Assembly: GCA_021014325.1 (NCBI GenBank)
Contig: CM037474.1
Coordinates: forward strand, 23,182,488 to 23,246,487
Source: Plazaster borealis
Taxonomy: Eukaryota; Echinodermata; Asteroidea; Forcipulatida; Labidiasteridae
Length of the DNA: 64,000 nucleotides
Reading direction: 5' to 3'
A program made the translations under genes and the position numbers. Shown here piece after piece: positions 55,558 to 64,000 of the stretch (positions are counted from its first letter, which is position 1; each line of letters opens with the position of its first letter). Below the pieces are notes generated by a model. That model saw only the letters and a list, made by a program, of their open reading frames with translations. It did no database searches and had not been told where the DNA came from.

Positions 55558-56048
55558 CCGCGGAACTCTGTACTTTTGCCGCGCTATGTACGGCCCATAG
55601 GCGTATGCACTTTACAGGATGCCGTAAGTGCAGACAGAATTATGTTATAAGTAGCACCGTAAAATTTGGAATTGATTTGGAATTGTCCAGTTTCATGGAG
55701 CTGCTTAAGCACAAAAACTAAGGACAACCGCGGAACTCTGTACTTTTGCCATGCTATGTGCGGCCCATAGGCATATGCACTTTACAGGATGCCGTAAGTG
55801 CAGACAGAATTATGTTATAAGCAGCACCGTAAAATTTGGAATTGATTTGGAATTGCCCAGTTTCATGGAGCTGCTTAAGCACAAAAACTAAGGACAAAAC
55901 AATTTTTCTAAACAGAATAAGGTTACCAGCCAAAATGATATGTCCTACATGTATGTACCATTTGTGGCTGGATTACTGCTAATTTTGGCTTGGCAGAAAT
56001 TTGTTAAGCAATTTGTTTTGCTTAAGCAGCTCCATGATTTTGGGCCCA
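55558..56048. repeat. 170-bp tandem duplication ending in a GGGCCCAATTTCAT MITE
   Basis: 55558-55727 and 55728-55897 are near-identical (CCGCGGAACTCTGTACTTTT start). Each includes GCACTTTACAGGATGCCGTA and the left arm of a MITE (TTTCATGGAGCTGCTTAAGC). Only the second unit continues to a complete right MITE arm (56048). The duplication therefore post-dates the MITE insertion. Confidence 0.7.
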
Positions 56049-56259
56049 GGGGTTGACTCAGTTATAGATACATGAGTACCCTTCACCGGTACATCTGAAA
56101 GGCTTTAATTTAAACATCAAATTATCTTCAGTGGGAATGGTTCTTACAGGTGCCACAGTTTCAAATTGAAAGATTTGTTTAAATGTTATTGTTATTTATT
56201 ACTTAATTGTTTATTACACATCCAACAGCACAATAGGTGCCCAAAACGGGATGAATAGG

Positions 56260-56370
56260 AAATGAGGTAGGGACTGAAAACCCAATCCACATCTGAGCTC
56301 CGGTCTGTGGTTGGATTCGAACCGGGGTCCACAGAGGTGAAAGGCTGGGGAAAGAAACCACTGCGCCAAC
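56260..56370 (-). mobile_element. SINE type 2 fragment, minus strand
   Basis: Contains GGTAGGGACTGAAAACCCAA and GGATTCGAACCGGGGTCC. The reverse complement matches the head and early body of 21188-21410. Confidence 0.55.
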
Positions 56371-56485
56371 CTAATCAAAAGCATCCCCAAGATTAAGTAC
56401 CAAAAGTTACCTCACCATGAGCGTTGGTCGCAGTTACTCGACTTTACTAAAATGACCATCATAGACTGGATAAGGTTCAAGATAA

Positions 56486-56621
56486 CTAAGGCGGTTTATG
56501 AATTGGCAGCTACAGCTATGGCTACGGCTGGATCACCACGTCATCATGCATTGAAGTATAGGATGTTCATAGCAACACCCTTAGCAACAGCCATAGCCGC
56601 CAATTTGGATATGGCCTAAGG
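56486..56621. mobile_element. Short hairpin MITE, GGCGGTTTATGAATTGGCAG copy
   Basis: Arms GGCGGTTTATGAATTGGCAG and CCGCCAATTTGGATATGGCC enclose ATCATGCATTGAAGTATAGG. Same family as 24431-24551. Directly followed at 56636-56795 by another palindrome: CCCTTTTCGAAACGACCGGC paired with GCCGGTCGTGTCGAAAAGGG. Confidence 0.65.
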
Positions 56622-57829
56622 TTGCGAGTCATAGGCCCTTTTCGAAACGACCGGCTTCGGCTTCGGATTCGGCTCAGGCTAGCTAGGCCCCTCAGTTGTT
56701 GTGACTATACGCGTGCTATGCGTTCAGGGATTCAGACGAGAGAACAGAGCCTGAGCAAAATCCAAAGCCAAAGCCGGTCGTGTCGAAAAGGGCCATACTT
56801 GCTTTCAGTGTCATGCTACAAAAACATATCACATTAAGAAATAAATACGTTTGCTAAACCACCTTCTTTTTGTAAAAAAAAAAAACCCCAAAACATTCAC
56901 CGCCAAATACAATTATTCTTTTTAAAGAAGAAAACCTATTATCATTTTTCCAAACACATGAGCACCTTTTTTTATATGAAAGTTGTAAATTCTAGATAAG
57001 TTACATAATCCTAGAAAGCAGGAAAATTCACATAAACTTAAAAATTAAAAACTACCAATGCTGTGCCCTTCCAGTAGACCCTGTTTAGCAAATTCTGAAA
57101 AGACTTTGAGCATCATAACAATTATGTATGTAAAAGAAAAATCCTTAAATACTAAAAATAGACATGGAATGATTGGCTTACAACCTCTTAAGGATTTTCT
57201 TTGGTACAATATCTCTCATTGGTCGAAAAATGAAAAAAGAACTTTCAGAGTGCTCATCTTTGTTTATTAGGTGATGCATTTCATCATTCAATTCATGTAT
57301 TTGTGTAGAATTGAGAGTTTCAAAAATATGGGAAAATTGTTACTTTATTATCATGGAAATTATTTAAAACCGAGTGGCAATTCCTTCAAATTTTTTACAA
57401 TTGTGATGTTGAAAATCAACACATTTTTTTAAATTTTAAACCAAAAGATTTCCCAATTAAAAGAGTTATTAGTAAACGGCAATAAGAAAATTTTATCATG
57501 AATATTTGGAACTTAAAGGAAATTAATTGTTCAACTATTACTTGTCATATCACAAAATTAATTTGTAAAAGTTTTAAATCAGCGTTTTGTTTCTTTCTGC
57601 AGACTAAGAAAATAAGCTTGCTCCCCAATGCCATTTACTTAATACAAATTCAGGACATCAAATCCTCAAAACTGGGTTTTAAAAATCTGTCCACACATCA
57701 ATACAAAAAAAAATCACAGAATAACCACTTAATATTTAAAAAAAATGATATAGAGAAAGCAGCTGTCAAGTGATAGACCATACCATGATGCAGTCACATG
57801 ACAAATTAGATGACCTATGACATGACCAA

Positions 57830-58588
57830 TCACATGCGTGTCTCCTCAGACTTGGTGCTGTGATTTCCAAGTGACTCCCTGCTGCGCGATTTGAACTTCG
57901 TCGACCCACCGAACCGGTAGTCCGGCGTGGACATTTCAGCGTTCTCATGATTGGTGTCCGGCAAAGGTTGGCCCATGAGGGCGATAGTCTCTCCATCCTC
58001 GATGTGAACAGAGTCGTGCTTATCGTTCTGCAAATGATCCTGCAAATTCAAATGGATATCTGGAACAACTGTGGTGTCCGAGACTGTGCTGGGTGTTTCG
58101 TTCCCTAACCGTGACTTAGAGTCCATACTTGCATCCAGTTCTGTTCCGCTGATCCCCTTGTCTTGGTACTTCTCCGCGACGTCATACACCTCAGGGGCAG
58201 AGTCTTTGGGGGAGTCATTTGGGGGTGTAACCTCCAGGGCGTTTGTGTTAGTGATGCTCAAATTTGTTGGTTTGCGTTTCTCCGACTTCGTCCGCCGATG
58301 CCAGAACTTTGACGGGCGCTGGTTACGCTGTGTGCCCGTGCTGGCTAGAGTCTGGCTGCGGGCTCGGTACCAGTTGTCGCTGTCGAGTGAACTGTTTCTT
58401 GCTGAGTCTGACATCTGCCGTAGATTACTGCTTTCAGGCAGAGCAGTCATGTAGCGCGCATTTTGCCAGTCCTTGTTGTTTTCTGTTTCGTTACCATGAC
58501 GAGGCATAGATTGCACCTTGAAGCTCTTCATTTGCTGTTCTGCAAGATACACACTCTGGAGTGCACGGTACACAAAATGGTATTCATC
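57830..58588 (-). CDS. Phosphatase terminal exon: end of D2 and long C-terminal tail
   Basis: Acceptor TTGCGTAG, then DEYHFVYRALQSVYLAEQQM (end of the PTP fold), then about 230 residues rich in Ser, Thr, Asn, Asp and basic runs (KFWHRRTKSEKRKP, STKFKSRSRESLG). The sequence is less AT-rich than its surroundings and open over 253 codons, supporting real coding. SRSRESL- and RTKSEKRK-type motifs suggest phosphorylation or a basic contact surface; this is inference. Confidence 0.85.
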   Translation of the reverse strand, partial: DEYHFVYRALQSVYLAEQQMKSFKVQSMPRHGNETENNKDWQNARYMTALPESSNLRQMSDSARNSSLDSDNWYRARSQTLASTGTQRNQRPSKFWHRRTKSEKRKPTNLSITNTNALEVTPPNDSPKDSAPEVYDVAEKYQDKGISGTELDASMDSKSRLGNETPSTVSDTTVVPDIHLNLQDHLQNDKHDSVHIEDGETIALMGQPLPDTNHENAEMSTPDYRFGGSTKFKSRSRESLGNHSTKSEETRM

Positions 58589-61500
58589 CTACGCAAAACC
58601 AAAAACAAAAAATTACATTTATTAGGAAAACTGGTAAATCAATTCTTCTATAGACCGATTTTGTTTAGCCTGTACACGCAAGTGTCACTTGCTCCGCCGC
58701 CATTGCTGGGACGCTGGCAGTGTAACATTTTGTACACAAAGACATAAAAAACCTGTTGTCTGTTTGACTTTTTGTGCGAATTAAGTGTCTTCCTCTATAA
58801 ATTACACAATTTCCCTGACAGTACAGCATGAAAAAAATGAATATACTATTAAATATTTGAAGCTAAACAGAAAGTGAATACTGAAATTCTGTTGTAAAAA
58901 CCTTGCTGATGTAACTGATTTTAAACCCGACCATACAGTTTCCGTGTCTATCACACTTAAACTACCTTTTGTCTGCGTCATTTTCAGGATTCAGTTTCTT
59001 TTTAGTTGCAAATATTCATGGTCAGTGATCTCTACATCGTTATGTTATGCTATCCCGTCACAGAAATTGTGTAAATCGTTGAGAAAAAAACAGCTGAGGT
59101 TATCTAAGGTTTTGAAACTTTATAGCGGAGTTCTAGTCTAGTTTAGGACATTCCAACCCAAATGTTACCCAATAGGATTTTCCCTGTGTGACAAAGGCCA
59201 AAGGTCAATTTAAAACTCACCTTAGCTGTGAACATTCTGGGTCTCTTATTTGCGTAGAGTTTGATTGTTTTGTACACATCAACACTGCCCTCTATTGTAA
59301 GCTCTTGATGCAAGGTGAAGAGAGCGCAAAACGTTCCTGCAGTCCGACCCCCATATCTAAAGGTTGATAAAAAATAGTCATGTTACCAACCAAGGTGGAT
59401 ACCAGCGATAGATTACCACTGATTTTGTAATACAAAACATGGCATTTTATAAAATGTTATAAACCACAGATTCCTTGATATGCTTTACAAACTAGTAAAA
59501 GCCTTAATCATAAAATTGATTTTTTGGGGTTAAATTATGTAACTACTTAGTGCTGTCAATTCAAACATACTACTTAGGCCCAACAAACAAAACATTTTGG
59601 TTGCCTGTAACATGCAGGAGAAAACGAGGGTCGGTAGGTAGGAACAATTTGTTTTTAAAGAAATTTGTTTACATGAGCAAACCGAAAAATAAAACAAAAA
59701 ATAAGCGATATGGGAAAATATGGGAAAATAAAGATTTGAAACAAAATTATGTTAGGTTAGTCTTGAAATCTAGTAGTATAGAATAGAAACATGCAGTCTG
59801 TCAGGAAACTTTTCAATCAGTCAATTGATTTAAATATTTATGAAGGTTTCTTTTAAGTCTATTTTTGGATACCTGTCATGCACTGTGATTGGGCCGACTA
59901 CATCTTTGTTTATTTGTGCGAGCATCAGACTTCTTTCCTCCAGTGCGTATATAAGGTCAAAGGCCGTATGGAGTGGGGAGCAGCTGTCTGGCCAATAGCT
60001 ACAATGGTACTGCTTCACTGTTAACTGGTCTTCATCCTATAAACAATGGAGGGAAAATATGAATAAGAAGATGACGGAAATGCAACTGTAGTTTGTCAAA
60101 AAAGAAACCCCAAAACCCCCCCAAAAAACAGAAATTTCCAACCACAGGTAGACTTTGTGCTGCATTTTCCAATTTGCAATGGCACAGCTGAGACACCAAA
60201 ACAAGGAAATCAGTTATAATAATAATAACAATAATAATAATAACAACATTCATAAAGCGCTTAATACTGGCATTTCTAAGTGCATTAAACCTTAAATTAC
60301 AAAGAGATGAGTCTTTAATAGAGATTTGAACGAGTCAGTAGAGGTAGCTTGAGGAATATTAAGAGGGAGATTGTTCATAGTGATGGTGCAGCTGAGGTGA
60401 AAGCTGAGAGTTGCATGCCCAAGTTGAATTGCTCCAGAGAGTTCAATTATCATTCAGCTCGTGGCCAAGTGGTCTCGTGCATCGGACACAGTTTGTAAGG
60501 GCCTAGTCTTCAGACTGTGGGTTCAAAGTCCGGTCATCAAGCCTTTGTCCTTAAACAAGACACTTGACCATTAATTGCGTCTCTTACCCCGGGTGTATAA
60601 ATGGGAACCTGCGAAGGCAAAGCTTGAGGTTGTATGCTCCCCAGGGAGATGAGAAAGTTTGTAAATGGTTTAAGTATGCCTGCTGAACAGGGATAATGTT
60701 GTAAAGCTGCTTGATCTAGTTACTTGGATATGTGTGCTGTATAAGAACCCATTATTATTTACTCCATCAACATCAAACTTTTAACTTGGGAGGACAGCAG
60801 CAGCCTTATGAGAGAGAAAAAACAAAAACAAAACAACAACAATACAAAACTTCTGGATAGTTTTGGGCTCCTGTAGATAGTTAATTCCTTTCCACTTAAA
60901 GGTAGGGTCATAGATTGGTCTTTGTCACTGTAATGCTGATTTGGGGCCAAATTGTCATCAAAGATACAATATAAGTCACCTGTGAAAGTTTCAGCTGAAT
61001 ACAAAGTCTGTTTGGTGAGAAAACCGCAAAACACCGTTACAGTATTTTCATCAAGAACGTCAAACCCATCCATGTTTAGCGAGGTGACGCGGGTACCAGT
61101 CGCATCCCCGGCTTCAGCATTCACATATGGACACCACGGAAATTTGAATCTCCAAAACTCGCCTAGAGTTTTGGAGATTCATATTTGTTGACATACTTTG
61201 ATTGATTTCTGATCAACGAGGGCATTTCAGACGAAATATTTTCGCAGGATGCTTATCACCATTACTATCTTCATAACAAGTAAGCTTTCCGATAGAAACT
61301 ACACAATTTTTTGGGGGGTCACTACCAAAGTATGACCCTATCTTTAACCTGATTTACCTGTGAGCAGCTGAGTAGAAACTCCCTTGTGATGAAGGACATA
61401 TTGGAGTGCTCCTCATCGCACAGCGTTACTTTCATCGTTCCGATCGTCAACGATTCACCCTTATTGGTCGGCCAGTAGATTGGTGTATCATCCTGTAAAT

Positions 61501-63822
61501 GGTACAAAAATCACGTTTGAACTAAGTGCTTTCGATACTTCTGTGAAACCATTTTTTATACAAGAGTGCTTTGTACATATCTTCATTATTTAATAGATAT
61601 TAAATTTGCATCGGGGATAAAGAATACTATTTCTTTTTACCCATACATCGATGTGTGTAAAGCACTGTATACTCAGTACTCCCCCCCCCCCCCCCCCCGG
61701 GTCCTGTGAAAAAAAGATAGGACTCGGGAAAGTACTGAGTATACAGTGCTTTACACCAATCGGTGTATGGGTAAAACCAAATAATATTCCAGTTATTGTT
61801 ATAAATAATCCTAATTCCCCAGTGTTATTTACTAAGATCCTTCCTCACTCTAACAAAATCCAACACCATAATAATATATGGGAAAACTTAATATAATGCA
61901 AAACTCAACCCCCAAACTGTTGGACTCTGATTATGGTGGTATGCCCAATCCCATGTTAAGTATGTTCAATTTACTAGTGCAGTCCCCAATCCAACAGAAT
62001 CAAACAAAACACGCAGTTTAATAGATCTTAAATTTGCATCGGGTGTTGAGTGGAAGTAGGTCATATCTTGCAGCAGTTTGGGGCTGCTGCGGTCTTTAAA
62101 GGGTTAACCTCCATTGCTTCACTTTATACCTCGTCTTTGTCTGTCAGCATGACGATGGTGGTGGAGTTACATTCCCACAGCATCCTCCAGAATTCACACA
62201 TGGTCTCCTTCATTGGGTACTGGGTCACGATGAACTCCTTGTTTCGACGGTAACCCTAGAAAGAAACAAAATCAACATCCTCTAATATCATAATCTGGGT
62301 TTGCTACATTATACACAATTGTTCAGCAAAGATCAGAAGAACCTAAAGTTAAATTAAGAATACATAAAAATAGACACAAAATAACCACCTATTAAAAATG
62401 TTTTGTTTTGCCAAATAAAACCTCCATGTATTAGAGAAAAGAGATGAAGATTGATTTGTTTCATTTTTATAAAGACACATTAAATAAATAAAAACCACAA
62501 AAACCAACAGGCAGCTCTAACGCTTGATCAAAAGAAATTTTAAATTTCTTACTTTTTGTTGAAAAAAATAAAATAAAAAATAAAAAGTTCAGAATTGAAA
62601 TGACAAAAATTAAACCTCTCAAACCACATCATTCTACACTAACACATCATTCAAACCTCTTTATGGGCCTGCACCTATTTACATCCAAGCCCTTGAGGAA
62701 GGAAAGAACAAGAGAAATCTCCACAAAAATGGGAACACCCCTTTACAGAACTTACGCTCAAGCACAAAATCCCTGCTTATTGAACTAAAATCTACACACA
62801 CTTGGAGTGATAGGTCATTTTTCAATAGACCGTGCAAGTCTGGCGCGCATTCAAACATTTTTGGGACCACTTTGGTCCAACGTATATTGGTTTAACGCTT
62901 GAAGAAAACAAACTTGCACACTTTAACGGGTCTCAATGTTCGAATACGCGCCTAGCACAGTCTATTGCTGCACCACAAGTAAGGAATGCACTCCAACATC
63001 TTGTTAAATCCTGCCAGACCACGGACTCTTTTACAAGGGTGAGATTCAGGGCGGACAAAAAGGTCTGAACCTAGGATCCACATTTTAGGAGGTATGTTGA
63101 AATGATGACATTTCCACATTTTGGTAACCCCTAGAGTTATAGATTCCAAGGAGCTTCTGGGAACAGTATCCTCAGCACTAGAGAAGTAGATCAAACAAAA
63201 CAATTTCTTCATACCTGAAGGCAATAACAGACATTTCATTTTTCACCAGGCAGACATAAATCAAAATTGTGAAATTTCTTATTCTTGTCTTGTCTCAAAA
63301 CACACCTCAATTCAAAATGTCTTTTGATTAATTTTATGTACTTGTATGTCAAAAAGGTACCTGCTTGACTGTATGCTTGTACTTTGTAGTATTTACTGTA
63401 TGTATTGACCACTTGCACAACGCAGAGCACACTACCCACACACGCCTATCCTGTCAGCCATTTTGGGAGGCAAAATGTACAGAAATGGCAGAAATGGTAG
63501 ACGCGCATTTTGCAGAAATGCGTTCTGCGTTCTGCAAGGGGTCATTTTACTTTGTTCACTTACACGGCACTGCAAGCACCTTTCTTGTGGAGGCATACTT
63601 GTGCTCGTTAATTCCTCATTATCATTATTATAACGATCATCCCCTTCTTACCTGTAGGAAGGAAGCATTGATGTAATCGGAGCTCTCCTGTCCAGCGACC
63701 CCGGAGATGGACACTCGGTTCCTCTCAATCGGCAGCAGCTCATTCTTACGATTCTTGCTGCGGTTCAGAACGTGACGCGCCTTGGCAAACTCATAATCTC
63801 GAATCTTCTGATGTGTTATGAA
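57830..63822 (-). CDS. Receptor-type protein tyrosine phosphatase, PTPRG/PTPRZ-like: D2 domain and C-terminal tail (partial)
   Basis: Six consecutive minus-strand exons, frame-consistent: 63652-63822, 62130-62255, 61358-61492, 59873-60036, 59221-59356, 57830-58588. They give 496 residues; exons for ectodomain, membrane segment and D1 would lie beyond the right edge. The PTP fold is clear: ERNRVSISG...SSDYINASFLQGY, EFIVTQYPMKETMCEFWRM, IYWPTNKGE, YHCSYWPDSC (WPD loop), then VHDRYGGRTAGTFCAL in place of the signature HCSAGxGRTG. Cys is replaced by Asp, as in the inactive D2 domains of animal PTPRG/PTPRZ (human PTPRG has VHDEYG), so this domain is probably a regulatory pseudophosphatase. DVYKTIKLYANKRPRMF closes the domain. 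The last exon adds about 225 residues of hydrophilic Ser/Asp/Asn-rich tail without recognised domains. Orthology to PTPRG versus PTPRZ or Ptp99A cannot be resolved. Confidence 0.9.
59221..60036 (-). CDS. Phosphatase D2 active-site exons (WPD loop and degenerate P-loop)
   Basis: Exon 59873-60036 (donor GTATCC) ends inside the P-loop after VHD; exon 59221-59356 (acceptor CTTTAG) resumes R-YGGRTAGTFCAL. The WPD aspartate (general acid) and the P-loop arginine GGR are retained although the nucleophilic Cys position is Asp. The splitting phase-2 intron at the P-loop is 516 bp and free of obvious repeats. Confidence 0.88.
60455..60750 (+). mobile_element. tRNA-derived SINE (type 1) in a phosphatase intron
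   Basis: CTCGTGGCCAAGTGGTCTCG head, decayed B box GGGTTCAAAGTCCGGTC, body CCTTTGTCCTTAAACAAGAC and a TATTATT tail. Antisense to the host gene. Preceded at 60224-60440 by the repeat shared with 16500-16690. Confidence 0.6.
60896..61347. mobile_element. TTAAAGGTAGGGTCATA-family MITE abutting a splice donor
   Basis: Left end TTAAAGGTAGGGTCATAGAT; right end TATGACCCTATCTTTAA. The right TTAA ends at 61347, only 10 bp from the phosphatase exon at 61358-61492. On the minus strand the donor reads CACAG|GTAAATCAG and the MITE begins right after it. The central inverted repeat around CTCCAAAACTCGCCTAGAGT is well preserved. Confidence 0.7.
61585..61785. repeat. Inverted pair of SINE type 3 bodies around a poly-C run
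   Basis: Left (minus orientation): ATTAAATTTGCATCGGGGAT to GCACTGTATACTCAGTACT. Right (plus): AAGTACTGAGTATACAGTGC then TGTATGGGTAAAACC. Between them is a run of about 18 C (61680-61698) followed by GGGTCCTGTGAAAA. The pair can form a stem of about 45 bp. It lies in a phosphatase intron. Confidence 0.65.
63070..63245. repeat. Copy of the 45700-45870 dispersed repeat
   Basis: GGTATGTTGAAATGATGACA, TCCTCAGCACTAGAGAAGTA and TTCACCAGGCAGAC are shared with 45700-45870 in order. In the phosphatase intron between 62255 and 63652. Confidence 0.5.
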
Positions 63823-63931
63823 CTGCAAAGTGAGATGTTGGGGGGAGGGATGGGTGATAAAAGCATTTTAAAAACTGTTGACGCAACCGTTACATAAATC
63901 ACTCATTAATAATTACAACCAAATTTGCATA

Positions 63932-64000
63932 TTAAAGGTATCGTACACGTTTGGTAATGACTCAAAACAAATATTAGCATAAAAACTTATTTGGTAACAA
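63932..64000. mobile_element. TTAAAGG-family MITE cut by the window edge
   Basis: TTAAAGGTATCGTACACGTT followed by GGTAATGACTCAAAACAAAT matches the end of the 4020-4394 copy. The rest lies outside the window. Confidence 0.6.

Larger units (their letters stand above)
50520..57829. other. Intergenic region between ACOX and the receptor phosphatase
   Basis: I see no exon-like segments. Long unique AT-rich stretches (50.5-51.8, 52.0-52.7, 53.0-54.3, 56.8-57.8 kb) alternate with MITE copies listed separately. Part of the right end may be the phosphatase 3' UTR. Confidence 0.45.

Noticed and set aside
57766..58509. Several plus- and minus-strand frames overlapping the phosphatase tail exon
   Set aside because: They are shadows of the 57830-58588 coding exon, whose frame continues from the D2 fold.

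Overview
This is a metazoan nuclear window: AT-rich, with GT-AG introns of 0.1 to 4.4 kb and dense in short non-autonomous repeats. The exon sequences and the repeat landscape (many TTAA-flanked MITEs, tRNA-headed SINEs, a recurring family with GGGCCCAATTTCAT termini) suggest a deuterostome, most likely an echinoderm and probably a sea star. The taxon is an inference from repeat style and protein similarity, not a measured result.

Four protein-coding genes can be read exon by exon, with reading frame kept at every junction. (1) Minus strand, 1663-3016: the first two coding exons of an SLC26/SulP anion transporter; the rest lies off the left edge. (2) Plus strand, 9700-24390: a complete 12-exon Porcupine (PORCN) gene, 488 aa, the ER membrane O-acyltransferase that palmitoleoylates Wnt proteins. 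(3) Minus strand, 31735-46733: a complete 15-exon peroxisomal acyl-CoA oxidase (ACOX1-like), 686 aa, ending in the peroxisomal signal SKL. (4) Minus strand, 57830-63822: the last six exons of a receptor-type tyrosine phosphatase (PTPRG/PTPRZ-like). They carry the catalytically dead D2 domain (signature Cys replaced by Asp) and a long hydrophilic tail; upstream exons lie off the right edge.

SLC26 and PORCN are divergent, with about 6.7 kb between start codons. PORCN and ACOX are convergent, with 7.3 kb between stops. ACOX and the phosphatase are both on the minus strand, with 11 kb between them. The genes do not form one pathway: Wnt lipidation, peroxisomal beta-oxidation, anion transport and receptor signalling are simply neighbours.

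Most of the rest is mobile-element debris. There is a superfamily of TTAA-flanked hairpin MITEs sharing TTAAAGG ends and a common internal plan, GGGCCCAATTTCAT MITEs, at least three tRNA-derived SINE types, PIF/Harbinger-like and pogo-like non-autonomous elements, 3' ends of non-LTR retrotransposons, and a Penelope-like remnant. Tandem arrays include a 14-copy, 63-bp satellite whose unit carries tRNA-like A and B boxes (about 25.9-26.8 kb) and five 101-bp units inside a pogo-like element in an ACOX intron. I found no CRISPR array, rRNA gene or convincing free-standing tRNA gene. No clearly new biological system is demonstrated. The best leads are the tRNA-like 63-bp array, the TTAAAGG MITE superfamily, and the phosphatase D2 that keeps WPD but has lost the catalytic Cys.
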